The translations under genes and the position numbers were made by a program. The notes below the pieces were generated by a model. That model saw nothing but the letters and a program-made list of their open reading frames with translations, did no database searches and was not told the DNA's origin. Of a DNA stretch of 26,019 nucleotides, positions 10,601-16,771 are shown in pieces; position 1 is the stretch's first letter, and each line of letters opens with the position of its first letter. Source of the stretch: JBKHHU01 sp046539045 (lineage in GTDB: Bacteria > Planctomycetota > Phycisphaerae > SM23-33); contig JBKHHU010000022.1 in assembly GCA_046539045.1 (NCBI GenBank), positions 1-26,019 on the forward strand, in the 5' to 3' direction.

Positions 10601-12582
10601 CTGCCGTGATCGAACAGGTCTGGTATGACGAACCGGAAATGCGGATCTACGACGTCGTGTCCAAGCCCGCCGAACCGGAAAACCGCCAGATCGACGAAGA
10701 GGACAAGGACGCCGCAATGGCGGCCGGTGAGGAACTGTTCCCCCCGACCCGTGCCATGCTGGCCACCTGCCCCGAGGATCCGACGGAAAAGCCCGCCAAG
10801 GCGCTGATCGACGGTCCGGTGCTGGTGGAGATCACCTTCCCCTCCCAGGCGCAAAGCCCGGAAAGCACGCTGGAGCTGTTCGTCCAGACCACTTCCGGAC
10901 GCAAAGCCGCGGGAAAGGATCTCTCCGCAGACGGTAGCTTCGATACGACCGTCCCCGGAACGATTCGGCTGACCTCCCGCCCGAGCGATGCGGACAGCTT
11001 CGACGCACCGATCGGTTACACGCAAGTCATGATCCAGAACAATCCCTACCGCATGACCGCACTGGACGACGGCAGGTTTACCTTCTCCGTCCCGGTCAAA
11101 CTGGGCGAGACGCCCTCCCGGAGTCTCGTGCCGTCCAAGGAAGAGCTTGAGGCTCGCGGCCGGAGCAACAGGGACAAGGATCAGGAGAAGACGTTCCTCG
11201 CGATCAACGGAAAGGACGACATCTTCGTCGGCTTCCGTTACCAGACGCCTGAGGGGCAGGTCAAGTGGCTGACACGGAAGATCGAGATGGGCAGCGACGC
11301 CTTCTTCGACATCATGGAACGTCGTTATCAGGAGCCTGTGGACGGTCTCTACGTCGGCCAGACGCTCTACTACCGGGTGGTTGATAAGTCCCGCGATACG
11401 AGCGACGACAAGGACACGCTGACGCTGGCTGTCAAGAGCGTCACCGGCAGCGACAGCGAGGTCGAGCTGACCGAAACCTTCCGTCATTCGGGCATCTTCA
11501 AAGGTCTGGTGAAGCTGGCCTACGCCGACGACAAGCAGACGCTCGATACCGCCAACACCATCGGCGTGCTGTACGGCGACAGGCTGACCAGCAAGTACAG
11601 CCGCCCCGGTGACAGTGAGACCGAACTGACGCGTATCATCGGCGTTCACAAAGGCTCCGACGGGAAGGTCCTGCCCTTCACCAAGCGGTTCAAGGACCCG
11701 GAAATCGCCGTGCAGACGCAGTTTACGGTCGCCGAGGCTTACTTCGAACTGGCCAAGAAACACCGCGAACTGAAGCGGAACGATCTGGCCAAGGAAGAGA
11801 TCGCAATCGGAAAGGATACTCTCGAGAACGCCATCCGGGACTATCCCAACACCGAGGCCAGAGCACAGGCCGATTACCTGCTGGCGAACCTTGCGCTGGA
11901 ATACGCCGACGAGAACGAAGACGTCAACCTCAAGAAGAAGTTCTATCTCGAAGCGGTGCGTCGCTTTACGGACATCACCAGCAACTTCCCAAAGAGTGCC
12001 TACGCCCCGAAGAGTCAGTACAAGAAGGCCATCGTCTTCGAAAAGATGGGCCAGATCGACCAGGCCTGCGAGGAATACGTGAAGTTGTCCTACCGATACC
12101 CGGACAACGAACTGGTCCCGCAGACCATCGCGCGGCTGGGCCTGTACTTCCTCCGCAAGGGTCAGGGAATGGTCAAAGAGGCCGAGACGCTTGAGGACAA
12201 ACTCGAGAAGGGCAAGCTCGCACTGCAGTCCCGCGAAATGTACACTACCGCCGCCGAAGTGTTCGGCCGCCTTGCCGAACGGTTCCCCGACCACAAACTG
12301 GCGGGTAAAACCACCGTCCGGTCGGCCCAGTGCTACATGGAAGCGGAGAAGTATGACAAAGCCGTCGAAACCTTCACCAAGGTCATCGAAGATGAGAACA
12401 TGGACAAAGACCTGCGGGCCGAGGCCATGTACTGGTGCGGCGAAAGTCACTTGAACAGCGGGAGTTATGTGGAAGCCTACCGCATGTACAAGAAGTGCGA
12501 GTGGGACTTCCCGACCACCAAGTGGGCCAAGTTCGCCCGCTTCCGCCTGACCGATAAGCGTCTGGCGAAAGTCGAGCAGTAA
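4636..12582 (+). CDS. Giant exported protein (about 2,648 residues): helical solenoid, beta-sandwich repeats, C-terminal TPR
   Basis: The start is ATG 4636 with AGGG at 4623-4626; GTG 4633 directly before it is an alternative. A signal peptide ends at VASA-Q near residue 24. Residues about 25-1270 form a long helical, TPR-like solenoid. Residues about 1270-2340 are beta-rich with at least three copies of one domain type, marked by an Asp-rich strand (DPDRSTTDKVDTL), a Leu/Thr/Glu strand (LELTET) and the motif HSG(I/V)FxG, at Ser residues 1489, 1942 and 2285. Between the first and second lies a region resembling a PA14-like sandwich (about 1665-1745: FILAVNGR, then LSLGKGVHVMDLYV). Residues about 2355-2648 are C-terminal TPRs with YPNT, FPKS, YPDN and FPDH turns. 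Such length and layout suggest a fibrous periplasmic or surface scaffold. Its place immediately before the ExbB/ExbD genes ties it to the motor. No catalytic domain is evident. Confidence 0.9.
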   Translation: MNVTKRLLTAVFVAGLLASVASAQPAEDAKAKQFEDLLKKMLTNPSGASEKDAVTLLKLARQTGKEYNAGLAIKSYLSHNFRTNPELTLLAADNAFACGDYRQAAARYKSYLRLANGKGTPEVAAKLYRVLDDFLGDSDGLYQYMTANGAKYRNSDATRRFDLWYLKQARRRNDYANAARWLVQVYSDKSPAARKDLYFGPTLEWLADELTRANKDQFGAAEEFAKLAGIVEGDRAFRAKMVFYAANLTWAAENEGKEEKVADAKFSAVVEAAKDYINQAPTARTVRDVYDVLLGGHGKFSGTRANAQKQQRGEIFIHAFAKLDDADRNAILGWKDRYHTYHYYLATPSQMNSLAIANSKFFRSSPQTHKLRFELTGDLGQMRKLAAVLKDVPSTHAAAVNAFVATDGTDLTKAVHHLADKESWHLKFTDFHEILDRKIWPVYKALKVKNRPEPNEDYYEKVQLAFGKKLLLNSPIPVFDPRATRDFVEAAWEHADSDGKSKKDFMAILEGLAWVPYSRDDGREAFNSTYNKFKGWAQNFRKKKKDEVSKEQIELISKMEDTFRKCIYAEKSTGKAPNNFSAMIAEASAHDDREQTMDKFVKVAEKLYSSVNQWDSKRTPFGRATVDYLLNPGRHKGLQDFSVSVVEDQLKRYDHNGHNLALHHAVETVFENQKIEPWRTRDWYQGTSEKLSKAFGDALMRLLDKGKFSAEICDWFRGTRDGNRWKAEQLGLDVAEKLITTRALFKHDYRISGSIQSKAVNYMALVRWEFPQLARKYPWETAFDEMFIEEAKDTNYLDADYWEFGTDSTGKVIDQAVGILMDYKSWPLRYRTPDRRTYSSAEIDTWIGRALSKGDPKQQQALRQKLEKTYGDITFGQYAFGGYWFESERKLDKAAVRKEFFDRLKTYIARAAEAPTRIGPPDMISLKNLDAKTLTDDEIAVLKSILTDIAPSYWRHEDNADYLAERLFIALRHNKRLPELFELVGYFWKIDTSDRGDRVTELLSKAADSLEDQGQTDLAMSISIIGLNTFPSALDDDAKSRLTAVRSKSLASISGVIPVSKTDPRYSVFAAQAAYFTGKYDTAWEKYLDNRSRVMTYFKDLDPRFMIWLIDKNTAIRQFEEAETLVRTMSQWFSSVRGGFDPETRAQLALAEANIAFAREQYPVARAKYQSIANNRDFEGSAGEVQAQIKTAVVDRVTGRFDQAMGILEKLARRQDRSVQADAIFHMAWVKYAQKEYADAKDMIQKVFSLAPDHAQARLLEAKISLGLKELEEPTDILIGSVTNKRTLVPGMPLKVTLEDRNLSVVGSETNIELRAWTDGGDEEYFTLMPVGNSKTKFKGALPTELGPVTKDDHVLQVLGGGKVHFDLSERFRKEHKIEESRKQMLTVVTNSQLFASSGRILTPEEREQMAMEEMILKNIGIQNKQETDVALSTVRAFDQIKPGNRINVRVIDPDRSTTDKVDTLTVRAATASGDAIEALELTETDTHSGIFEGSIPTASGQAVAYASDSTQGREANFVISANEEYPAWVGLADNVRPKTFSVDLNDNLPLGVMTVNADVPGRKLKKFLVQKSLNGRDFQTIGAYNADWKPWDGSPRLQAVELGRRPGTSLEALKLYLEQGYLRDSRKKITRTTNDISGELDNNGSIRKDLGVGKHDHYVVHYRAAFYQDRRRMRSFSVEGKNAQFILAVNGRSISSRKEETDLKLSLGKGVHVMDLYVITQGGNDASWKVMQDIDAEPFIAPCPAEMFDPKKHPEITEGVKLSPATVTAGSDGQVFSIQFPEGTQTRIVRLLLLDFEMDAPAIRKISLKTPTGKVVLPTKEDFMSLRKNEQLEIVPGDRVTITYEDPSVLDGGKDIHESFLTATYANAGLSACFVEYKMRGNDRTERYIPMRRFKPGDRVNVFINDPDGDVSEKLDTLKFTARTSEGKTVELTALETAKHSGVFVGHFTPIEGKAERKDHIEIRKGDDIILSYMDKENTDPGIPWRRTAVIEQVWYDEPEMRIYDVVSKPAEPENRQIDEEDKDAAMAAGEELFPPTRAMLATCPEDPTEKPAKALIDGPVLVEITFPSQAQSPESTLELFVQTTSGRKAAGKDLSADGSFDTTVPGTIRLTSRPSDADSFDAPIGYTQVMIQNNPYRMTALDDGRFTFSVPVKLGETPSRSLVPSKEELEARGRSNRDKDQEKTFLAINGKDDIFVGFRYQTPEGQVKWLTRKIEMGSDAFFDIMERRYQEPVDGLYVGQTLYYRVVDKSRDTSDDKDTLTLAVKSVTGSDSEVELTETFRHSGIFKGLVKLAYADDKQTLDTANTIGVLYGDRLTSKYSRPGDSETELTRIIGVHKGSDGKVLPFTKRFKDPEIAVQTQFTVAEAYFELAKKHRELKRNDLAKEEIAIGKDTLENAIRDYPNTEARAQADYLLANLALEYADENEDVNLKKKFYLEAVRRFTDITSNFPKSAYAPKSQYKKAIVFEKMGQIDQACEEYVKLSYRYPDNELVPQTIARLGLYFLRKGQGMVKEAETLEDKLEKGKLALQSREMYTTAAEVFGRLAERFPDHKLAGKTTVRSAQCYMEAEKYDKAVETFTKVIEDENMDKDLRAEAMYWCGESHLNSGSYVEAYRMYKKCEWDFPTTKWAKFARFRLTDKRLAKVEQ

Positions 12583-12592
12583 CGGCTGAGCG

Positions 12593-12643
12593 GGCCGGCG
12601 GGTCGCTCCCTCGCGAAAGCGTGGAGAGGCCCTTCGGCCGGCC
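12593..12643 (+). other. Structured intergenic spacer (nested hairpins)
   Basis: The 75-base gap after the giant gene folds compactly. GGCCGGC (12593-12599) pairs perfectly with GCCGGCC (12637-12643). Inside, CTCC/GGAG (12606-12609/12623-12626) and CGC/GCG flank a GAAA tetraloop at 12615-12618. No T-run follows, so it is not a standard Rho-independent terminator. A role in partial termination, mRNA processing or stability between the exported-protein genes and the motor genes is inferred only. Confidence 0.4.
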
Positions 12644-12657
12644 AGAGAACACCCGAC

Positions 12658-13086
12658 ATGACGATATCCCAGAAGACATTCAAGCCTGCCCTGCCCAGCC
12701 CGCGACGGGAGCCGATTCCGACAGCGGGACTGCCCTGCGGTGGAGCGGAGTTGCGACTGATAGCCCGGAAGCTCAACCGCCGGCCGGCGTTGCTGTACGG
12801 TGTGAAAACCGGTACCCGGATCGATACCGGCGGGTGGTGGTTCCGATGCAACGTCTACGCGTATACGACTCGAGACGAGCTGATTCTGCTGGCTTGGGGC
12901 CGGGACGAATACGTGGAAGTCATTGCGTTACATGAACTTTCAACAAGCACCTACAACCCGCTGACCGGCGAGGTGGTTCTCGGACCCGGCTGCGGGAAGA
13001 GAGTATCGAAACTCAAGCTGAACCCGTTGGCCGGCTACCAGTTGCTGGCTCAGATCTTACGAAGTGATGAGGAATCCTCAGAATGA
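12658..13086 (+). CDS. Hypothetical 142-residue protein, probably cytoplasmic
   Basis: I do not recognise this family. The ATG at 12658 has no clear ribosome-binding site. The frame is supported by its position and by the ATGA overlap in which its stop shares 4 bases with the ExbB start. There is no signal peptide or membrane span. Residues about 20-60 are basic and Arg-rich. Residues about 60-135 look like alternating beta strands closed by a helix (GGWWFRCNVYAYTT, ELILLAWGRDEYVEVIAL, a YNPLTGEVVLGPG turn, then a KLNPLAGYQLLAQIL helix). This could be a small PH-like or other beta-barrel fold, on weak evidence. Lying between the giant protein and the motor, and coupled to ExbB, it may be a cytoplasmic accessory or regulator of the motor. 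Confidence 0.75.
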   Translation: MTISQKTFKPALPSPRREPIPTAGLPCGGAELRLIARKLNRRPALLYGVKTGTRIDTGGWWFRCNVYAYTTRDELILLAWGRDEYVEVIALHELSTSTYNPLTGEVVLGPGCGKRVSKLKLNPLAGYQLLAQILRSDEESSE

Positions 13087-13733
13087 TTGAAACGCTCTAC
13101 AAGGGCGGGTACATGATGGTCCCGCTGATTCTCTGCAGCGTGCTGGCTGTGACGGTCCTGATCGACCGGGCACTGGCGTTCTACAAGAATCGCCAGATCG
13201 ACAACCGGTCGCTCCGCGCACGCGTGATGGAACTGCTTAGCCAGGGCCGACTTAACGAAGCCATCGAGCTGTGCGATTCCACACCGTCGCCCGTCTCTGC
13301 CGTGCTGATGGTCGGGCTGCAATCCTACCGCAAGCACCGGGCCCTCAGCAAGCGGCCGGAAGCGATCACCAGCATCATGGAGGAGTCCATGGACGATTAC
13401 TCCATCCATGCTATGTCCAATGTTGAGAAGCGTTTAGGCGTTCTCTCGACCATCGGCAACGCCGCCCCGCTGCTGGGGATGACCGGAACCGTGCTGGGCA
13501 TGATCACCACGTTCGAAACGCTTTCCAGCATGAAGGGCATGGACATCCAGGCGCTGGGCGTCGGCATCGCCGAGGCGCTGATCACGACGGCCGCCGGGCT
13601 TCTGATCGCCCTGCTGGCGGTGATCCCGTACCGCATGTTCACCTCCATGGCCGACAGGATCGACCTGGAGATCGAGGAATCCCGGAGCGAGCTGCTGGAT
13701 TTCGTCGCGACGCAAATGGAAACGGCTGAGTAA
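13083..13733 (+). CDS. exbB: MotA/TolQ/ExbB-family proton channel subunit
   Basis: This 216-residue inner-membrane protein has the family's three-span topology: a span at about residues 9-29, a cytoplasmic loop of about 90 residues, a span at about 119-145 (NAAPLLGMTGTVLGMITTF) and a span at about 159-185 (GIAEALITTAAGLLIALLAV). Thr136 and Thr169 fall where ExbB and TolQ carry the channel-lining threonines of the second and third spans. With ExbD it forms the proton-driven stator that moves TonB- or TolA-like partners. GAGGA about 8 bases before the ATG supports the start, and the ATG overlaps the preceding stop by 4 bases. The missing Pal, TolB and receptor genes argue against calling it TolQ or a classical TonB-system ExbB; the symbol denotes the family only. 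Confidence 0.95.
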   Translation: MIETLYKGGYMMVPLILCSVLAVTVLIDRALAFYKNRQIDNRSLRARVMELLSQGRLNEAIELCDSTPSPVSAVLMVGLQSYRKHRALSKRPEAITSIMEESMDDYSIHAMSNVEKRLGVLSTIGNAAPLLGMTGTVLGMITTFETLSSMKGMDIQALGVGIAEALITTAAGLLIALLAVIPYRMFTSMADRIDLEIEESRSELLDFVATQMETAE

Positions 13734-13742
13734 CTTACGACG

Positions 13743-14177
13743 ATGGCACGCAACAGACGCAAAACCCGAGGCAGGAAAACGCGCGAGCAGGACGGCGACA
13801 TCCCGGTCGACAGCTTCTCCGATATTGCGTTCCTGCTGATCATCTTCTTCGTCTTTGCTGCATCGCTGGCCAGCGTCGTCGGGCTGGAGTCCGACCTGCC
13901 CAGCGGCGAGAAGACAGAGGCTACAGAGCAGGACGAAGATGATACCGTCCGCCTGAACGGAGACCAGATCCGCCTCGGCAAGCGCCAAGTCACCATCGAG
14001 GAGCTTCGTAAGGAGCTTCAGGATATGCAGTTAGAGACGCTCTCCGAAAGTGATCGCATAATCAAGGTCGAGGCCAACGGACAGGTCAACTTCCAGCGGT
14101 ACAGTGAAGTCATGGCCGCGATCAGCAGTGCCGGGGGCGAACTCGGTCTGACCATGGACGCGGAGGAAGGCGAATGA
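13743..14177 (+). CDS. exbD: ExbD/TolR-family biopolymer transport protein (first copy)
   Basis: The 144-residue product has a very basic cytoplasmic N-terminus (ARNRRKTRGRKTR) and one span at about residues 26-46 starting SFSDIAFLLIIFFVF. Asp27 is the conserved membrane carboxylate of ExbD/TolR needed for proton conduction in the family. An acidic linker (EKTEATEQDEDD) follows, then a periplasmic ExbD-type domain (VRLNGDQIRLGKRQVTIEEL, then IIKVEANGQVNFQRYSEVM). Its start lies 9 bases after exbB, and its stop overlaps the second exbD by 4 bases. It should sit in the inner membrane with ExbB. Two different ExbDs with one ExbB imply a mixed ExbD pair in the channel, or alternative motors. Confidence 0.93.
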   Translation: MARNRRKTRGRKTREQDGDIPVDSFSDIAFLLIIFFVFAASLASVVGLESDLPSGEKTEATEQDEDDTVRLNGDQIRLGKRQVTIEELRKELQDMQLETLSESDRIIKVEANGQVNFQRYSEVMAAISSAGGELGLTMDAEEGE

Positions 14178-14614
14178 GCAACCGATGCGGACGAGACAGA
14201 CGCCGCAAGCGACGACGCGGTGGAGACAGCCTCATCGTGCCGGTCGCCTCCATGGGCGACATCGCCTTCCTGCTGATCATCTTCTTCGTGATCTGCTTTA
14301 ACCCACTGCGGGAAGCGAACTTAAAACTAGAGAAGCCGGAGTCTATCGACTTCGTCCAGCTGGAACAGCGGGCCATTACCGTCACCATAGACCAAGACGG
14401 CGACCTGTACCTCAAAGGCGTAAAGGTCGACCCGGACCTGTTGGAAGACACCATCAAGCAGGAGCTGGCCGTGCTGGGAGATCAGCCCGGCGCCGATACC
14501 GTCCTGCTCAAATGCGACAAAACAATCGACCAGGAAGTGTATCTGCCCGTAATCGAGTCCATCGGAAATGCCGGATGCTCGGTGGCCGTCTGGGGCAAAG
14601 AAGTCGGCAGATAG
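14174..14614 (+). CDS. exbD: ExbD/TolR-family biopolymer transport protein (second copy)
   Basis: This 146-residue protein repeats the ExbD plan: a basic N-terminus (RRRKRRRGG), a span at about residues 28-48 beginning SMGDIAFLLIIFFV with the conserved Asp at residue 29, then a periplasmic alpha/beta domain (ITVTIDQDGDLYLKGVKV, then VLLKCDKTIDQEVYLPVIE). It differs clearly from the first copy outside the transmembrane motif, so it is not a recent duplication. The 4-base ATGA overlap with the first copy indicates coupled translation in similar amounts. One TolQ-like plus two TolR-like subunits is the composition of the Myxococcus AglRQS motor and of some Xanthomonas TonB loci. A gap of 133 bases follows before the TonB-like gene. 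Confidence 0.93.
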   Translation: MSNRCGRDRRRKRRRGGDSLIVPVASMGDIAFLLIIFFVICFNPLREANLKLEKPESIDFVQLEQRAITVTIDQDGDLYLKGVKVDPDLLEDTIKQELAVLGDQPGADTVLLKCDKTIDQEVYLPVIESIGNAGCSVAVWGKEVGR

Positions 14615-14747
14615 GCCCGCTGGAGACCCGCTAATTCCCTGAATAATCACAATACTCCGTCCCGAACCTGCGGAAAACTACGAAAAAACCCGCGGAGCAA
14701 ACTGAGCAACCGTTGCAGGAACCGAGACGGACGCCAAAGGAACGTTC

Positions 14748-15143
14748 ATGATTCAGCCAAACAGCCCTCACCAGGACAAGAACCCCGATCACCTGATGAA
14801 GAATTTCTCACGCTCGCGGATTCTCCCCGGCGCGCTGCTCGCGCTGGTAATCCACGTGATCGTCATCGGCGTGTTCTCCATCGGCACCTTCGCCAAGTGG
14901 CTCAGCCCACCGGAAACCAGCGAACCCGAGAACACGCTCACCACCCAACCGACCACAAGCCCTGCCACCCAGCCGGCAACCCAACCGGACGACGGCGCCG
15001 AACAGGCCAATCCGGAACAGGAAGACGAGGAAGACAAGAAGCTCGATTCGATCAAGGACACCAAGATCGGCAAAGAGTTGACCACCAAGGAAAAACCGCC
15101 GGAGAACCCGCTGGGCGGATTCGATCTGGACGACACCGAGTAA
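14748..15143 (+). CDS. Short TonB-like membrane anchor protein lacking a TonB C-terminal domain
   Basis: The 131-residue product has a polar cytoplasmic start of about 24 residues and a single span at about 25-48 (ILPGALLALVIHVIVIGVFS). Its buried histidine, His36, is placed like His20 in the TonB span, where it is required for coupling to ExbB/ExbD. The rest is a Thr/Gln/Pro-rich linker (TTQPTTSPATQPATQP), an acidic stretch and a Lys-rich tail ending GGFDLDDTE. There is no TonB C-terminal fold and no room for one. AAAGGA before ATG 14748 supports the start. It is inferred to be an inner-membrane transducer engaged by the motor whose periplasmic end binds a partner by a short linear motif, or a stator accessory. 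Confidence 0.85.
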   Translation: MIQPNSPHQDKNPDHLMKNFSRSRILPGALLALVIHVIVIGVFSIGTFAKWLSPPETSEPENTLTTQPTTSPATQPATQPDDGAEQANPEQEDEEDKKLDSIKDTKIGKELTTKEKPPENPLGGFDLDDTE

Positions 15144-15178
15144 CCGACCACAGCGAGATTCCGGAAGCAGTCTTCTGA

Positions 15179-16771
15179 ATGGACAGGCAACGTAACATAA
15201 CGATCTCCGCCGTGCTCGGCGGGCCGCTGATTCTCCTGGCCGCCATCGCCGGTACGTTCGCGATGCAGGCGCCGCTGTATATCAATGTCGCGCTGGACGG
15301 GGAGTACCTCTCGCAGGCAGCGGAGAAGCTTTCCGAGACGCGGATGGAGAGCATCATCACGCAGATCCGCACGGTCTCCGAGATCGTCCGCTGGATCGTC
15401 GCTTTCTCGGCAGCGGGCATGGCGGTCGGCGCGATCGGAAGCTTCATCCTCCGCCGGTGGGGGTTGATCGCCGTCCGCATCGGCTACGGTCTTGCCTTGC
15501 TGGCCGGGCTGGCAAGTGTCTATGGCATCGTCAGCTATTACGGCACGTTCCAGGGCATCCAGATCAACGGGAAAGAGATCGTCCCGCAGTACGAAGTCGA
15601 CGCCCAGAAGTTCTGGCTGGCTGTGCCGATCGTCATCGCCATGGCCTTCTCGGCCGGGCTGATCCTCTTCACGTTCAAGCGGGACGTGGTCGCCCTGTTC
15701 ACGGGCGAGAAGGTCCGCAAGATCCTCGTCGGCGACCGCTTCTACGAGAACGTCCGCACCCACGGTGCCGATCCGCAGTACCGCAAGAGCCTGCTGATCA
15801 GCATCGCCCTGCACATCCTGCCGTTCGTGCTGATGTTCCTGCTGGGCCTGCTGGGATGGGTCAAGAACTACGAGCCGCCGTTCGGCAGCGGCAGCCCGCG
15901 GGTGATGGTCACCAAGATCTACAAGCAGAAGGAAAAGAAGAAAAAGAAGAAGTTCATCCTCAACGAGAACTCTTCGATCATCTGGCGAGTGGCCACGCTG
16001 AAAGACTCCGAAATCATCAAGGAGATCGATCAGGAAACCCTGGAAACCTACGCAGCCACCGACCCCAACGCCAAGGCGGGCCGGCTCGGAGCGGGCGGGG
16101 GCAAGCAAGGCGGCTGGCCCGACGGCACCAAGCGGGGCAAGATCCGATTCATCCGCCTGAAGTACCGCGGACGCGGCTGGGACGACGGGATGGACACCCT
16201 CACCAACGCCGATCGGAACTTCCTTCGCGAGTTCCACAAGCTCACCGGTTTGAAGGTGGCCGACAAGGGCGAATACCACGACGTCCGCCTGCTCAAGAAG
16301 TACGACCCGGGATACGCCCCGCCGTTCGTGTACATCACCGGAACCGGCAATATCCACATGGGCAGCACGGAGCGGAAGATCCTCCGTAGTTACCTGCTGG
16401 ACGGGGGGATGCTCTGGGCCGACGCGGGAAGTCCGCAGTTTCACCGGGCGTTTGCTTCGCTCATGCGGCGAGTCTTCCCCGAAGAACCGCTCCGCGTGAT
16501 CGCCGATGACGACGCGATCTTCCAGCAGCCCTATGCCTTCGCCAACGGGGCCCCACCGCTGTGGCACCACGGCGGCAGGCACGCCATGGGTGTCAAAAAG
16601 AACGGCCGCTGGGTCGTCTTCTACCACCCCGGGGATATGAACGACGCCTGGAAGAAAGGCCGCTCGGGCATGAGCCGATCCCTGGCCCAGCAGTCGGTCT
16701 ACCTCGGCGTAAACATCGTCTGGTATTCGGTAACGAACTACCTCCAGGAAACCCGGAAGTACCGCAAATGA
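15179..16771 (+). CDS. Multi-span protein fusing a TonB-like anchor to a DUF4159 domain
   Basis: This 530-residue protein has five predicted spans at about residues 11-34, 71-91, 98-118, 147-167 and 204-228. The fifth, SLLISIALHILPFVLMFLL, is TonB-like with a buried His at 212. It is followed by a Pro/Gly turn and a Lys run (KEKKKKKK, 251-258), then a Gly-rich stretch near 301-313. With the N-terminus inside, the fifth span runs outward as in TonB and places the C-terminus in the periplasm. Residues about 320-525 match DUF4159: FVYITGTGNIHMGSTE, then LRSYLLDGGMLWADAG, a VFPEEPLR turn, and a closing GVNIVWYSVTNY helix. DUF4159 has no established activity and is common in Planctomycetes and Bacteroidetes membrane proteins. 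The start has only a weak GGAAG upstream. Its stop overlaps the next start by 4 bases. Confidence 0.88.
   Translation: MDRQRNITISAVLGGPLILLAAIAGTFAMQAPLYINVALDGEYLSQAAEKLSETRMESIITQIRTVSEIVRWIVAFSAAGMAVGAIGSFILRRWGLIAVRIGYGLALLAGLASVYGIVSYYGTFQGIQINGKEIVPQYEVDAQKFWLAVPIVIAMAFSAGLILFTFKRDVVALFTGEKVRKILVGDRFYENVRTHGADPQYRKSLLISIALHILPFVLMFLLGLLGWVKNYEPPFGSGSPRVMVTKIYKQKEKKKKKKFILNENSSIIWRVATLKDSEIIKEIDQETLETYAATDPNAKAGRLGAGGGKQGGWPDGTKRGKIRFIRLKYRGRGWDDGMDTLTNADRNFLREFHKLTGLKVADKGEYHDVRLLKKYDPGYAPPFVYITGTGNIHMGSTERKILRSYLLDGGMLWADAGSPQFHRAFASLMRRVFPEEPLRVIADDDAIFQQPYAFANGAPPLWHHGGRHAMGVKKNGRWVVFYHPGDMNDAWKKGRSGMSRSLAQQSVYLGVNIVWYSVTNYLQETRKYRK

Noticed and set aside
7534..12450. A 1,638-codon open frame on the minus strand opposite the giant gene
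   Set aside because: It lies entirely antisense to a gene with a signal peptide, TPRs and repeated motifs, and shows no recognisable domain. Long antisense frames are expected in GC-rich genes with strong third-position GC bias.
13083..14614. Assignment as a Tol-Pal (tolQ/tolR) locus
   Set aside because: No tolA, tolB or pal gene is in the window, and two ExbD-type subunits plus DUF4159 are not part of Tol-Pal loci.
16561..16767. Extended start for the last operon gene
   Set aside because: The extension lies within the DUF4159 coding sequence and encodes Arg/Pro-rich shadow sequence; ATG 16768 begins a signal peptide and overlaps the upstream stop in the usual ATGA manner.
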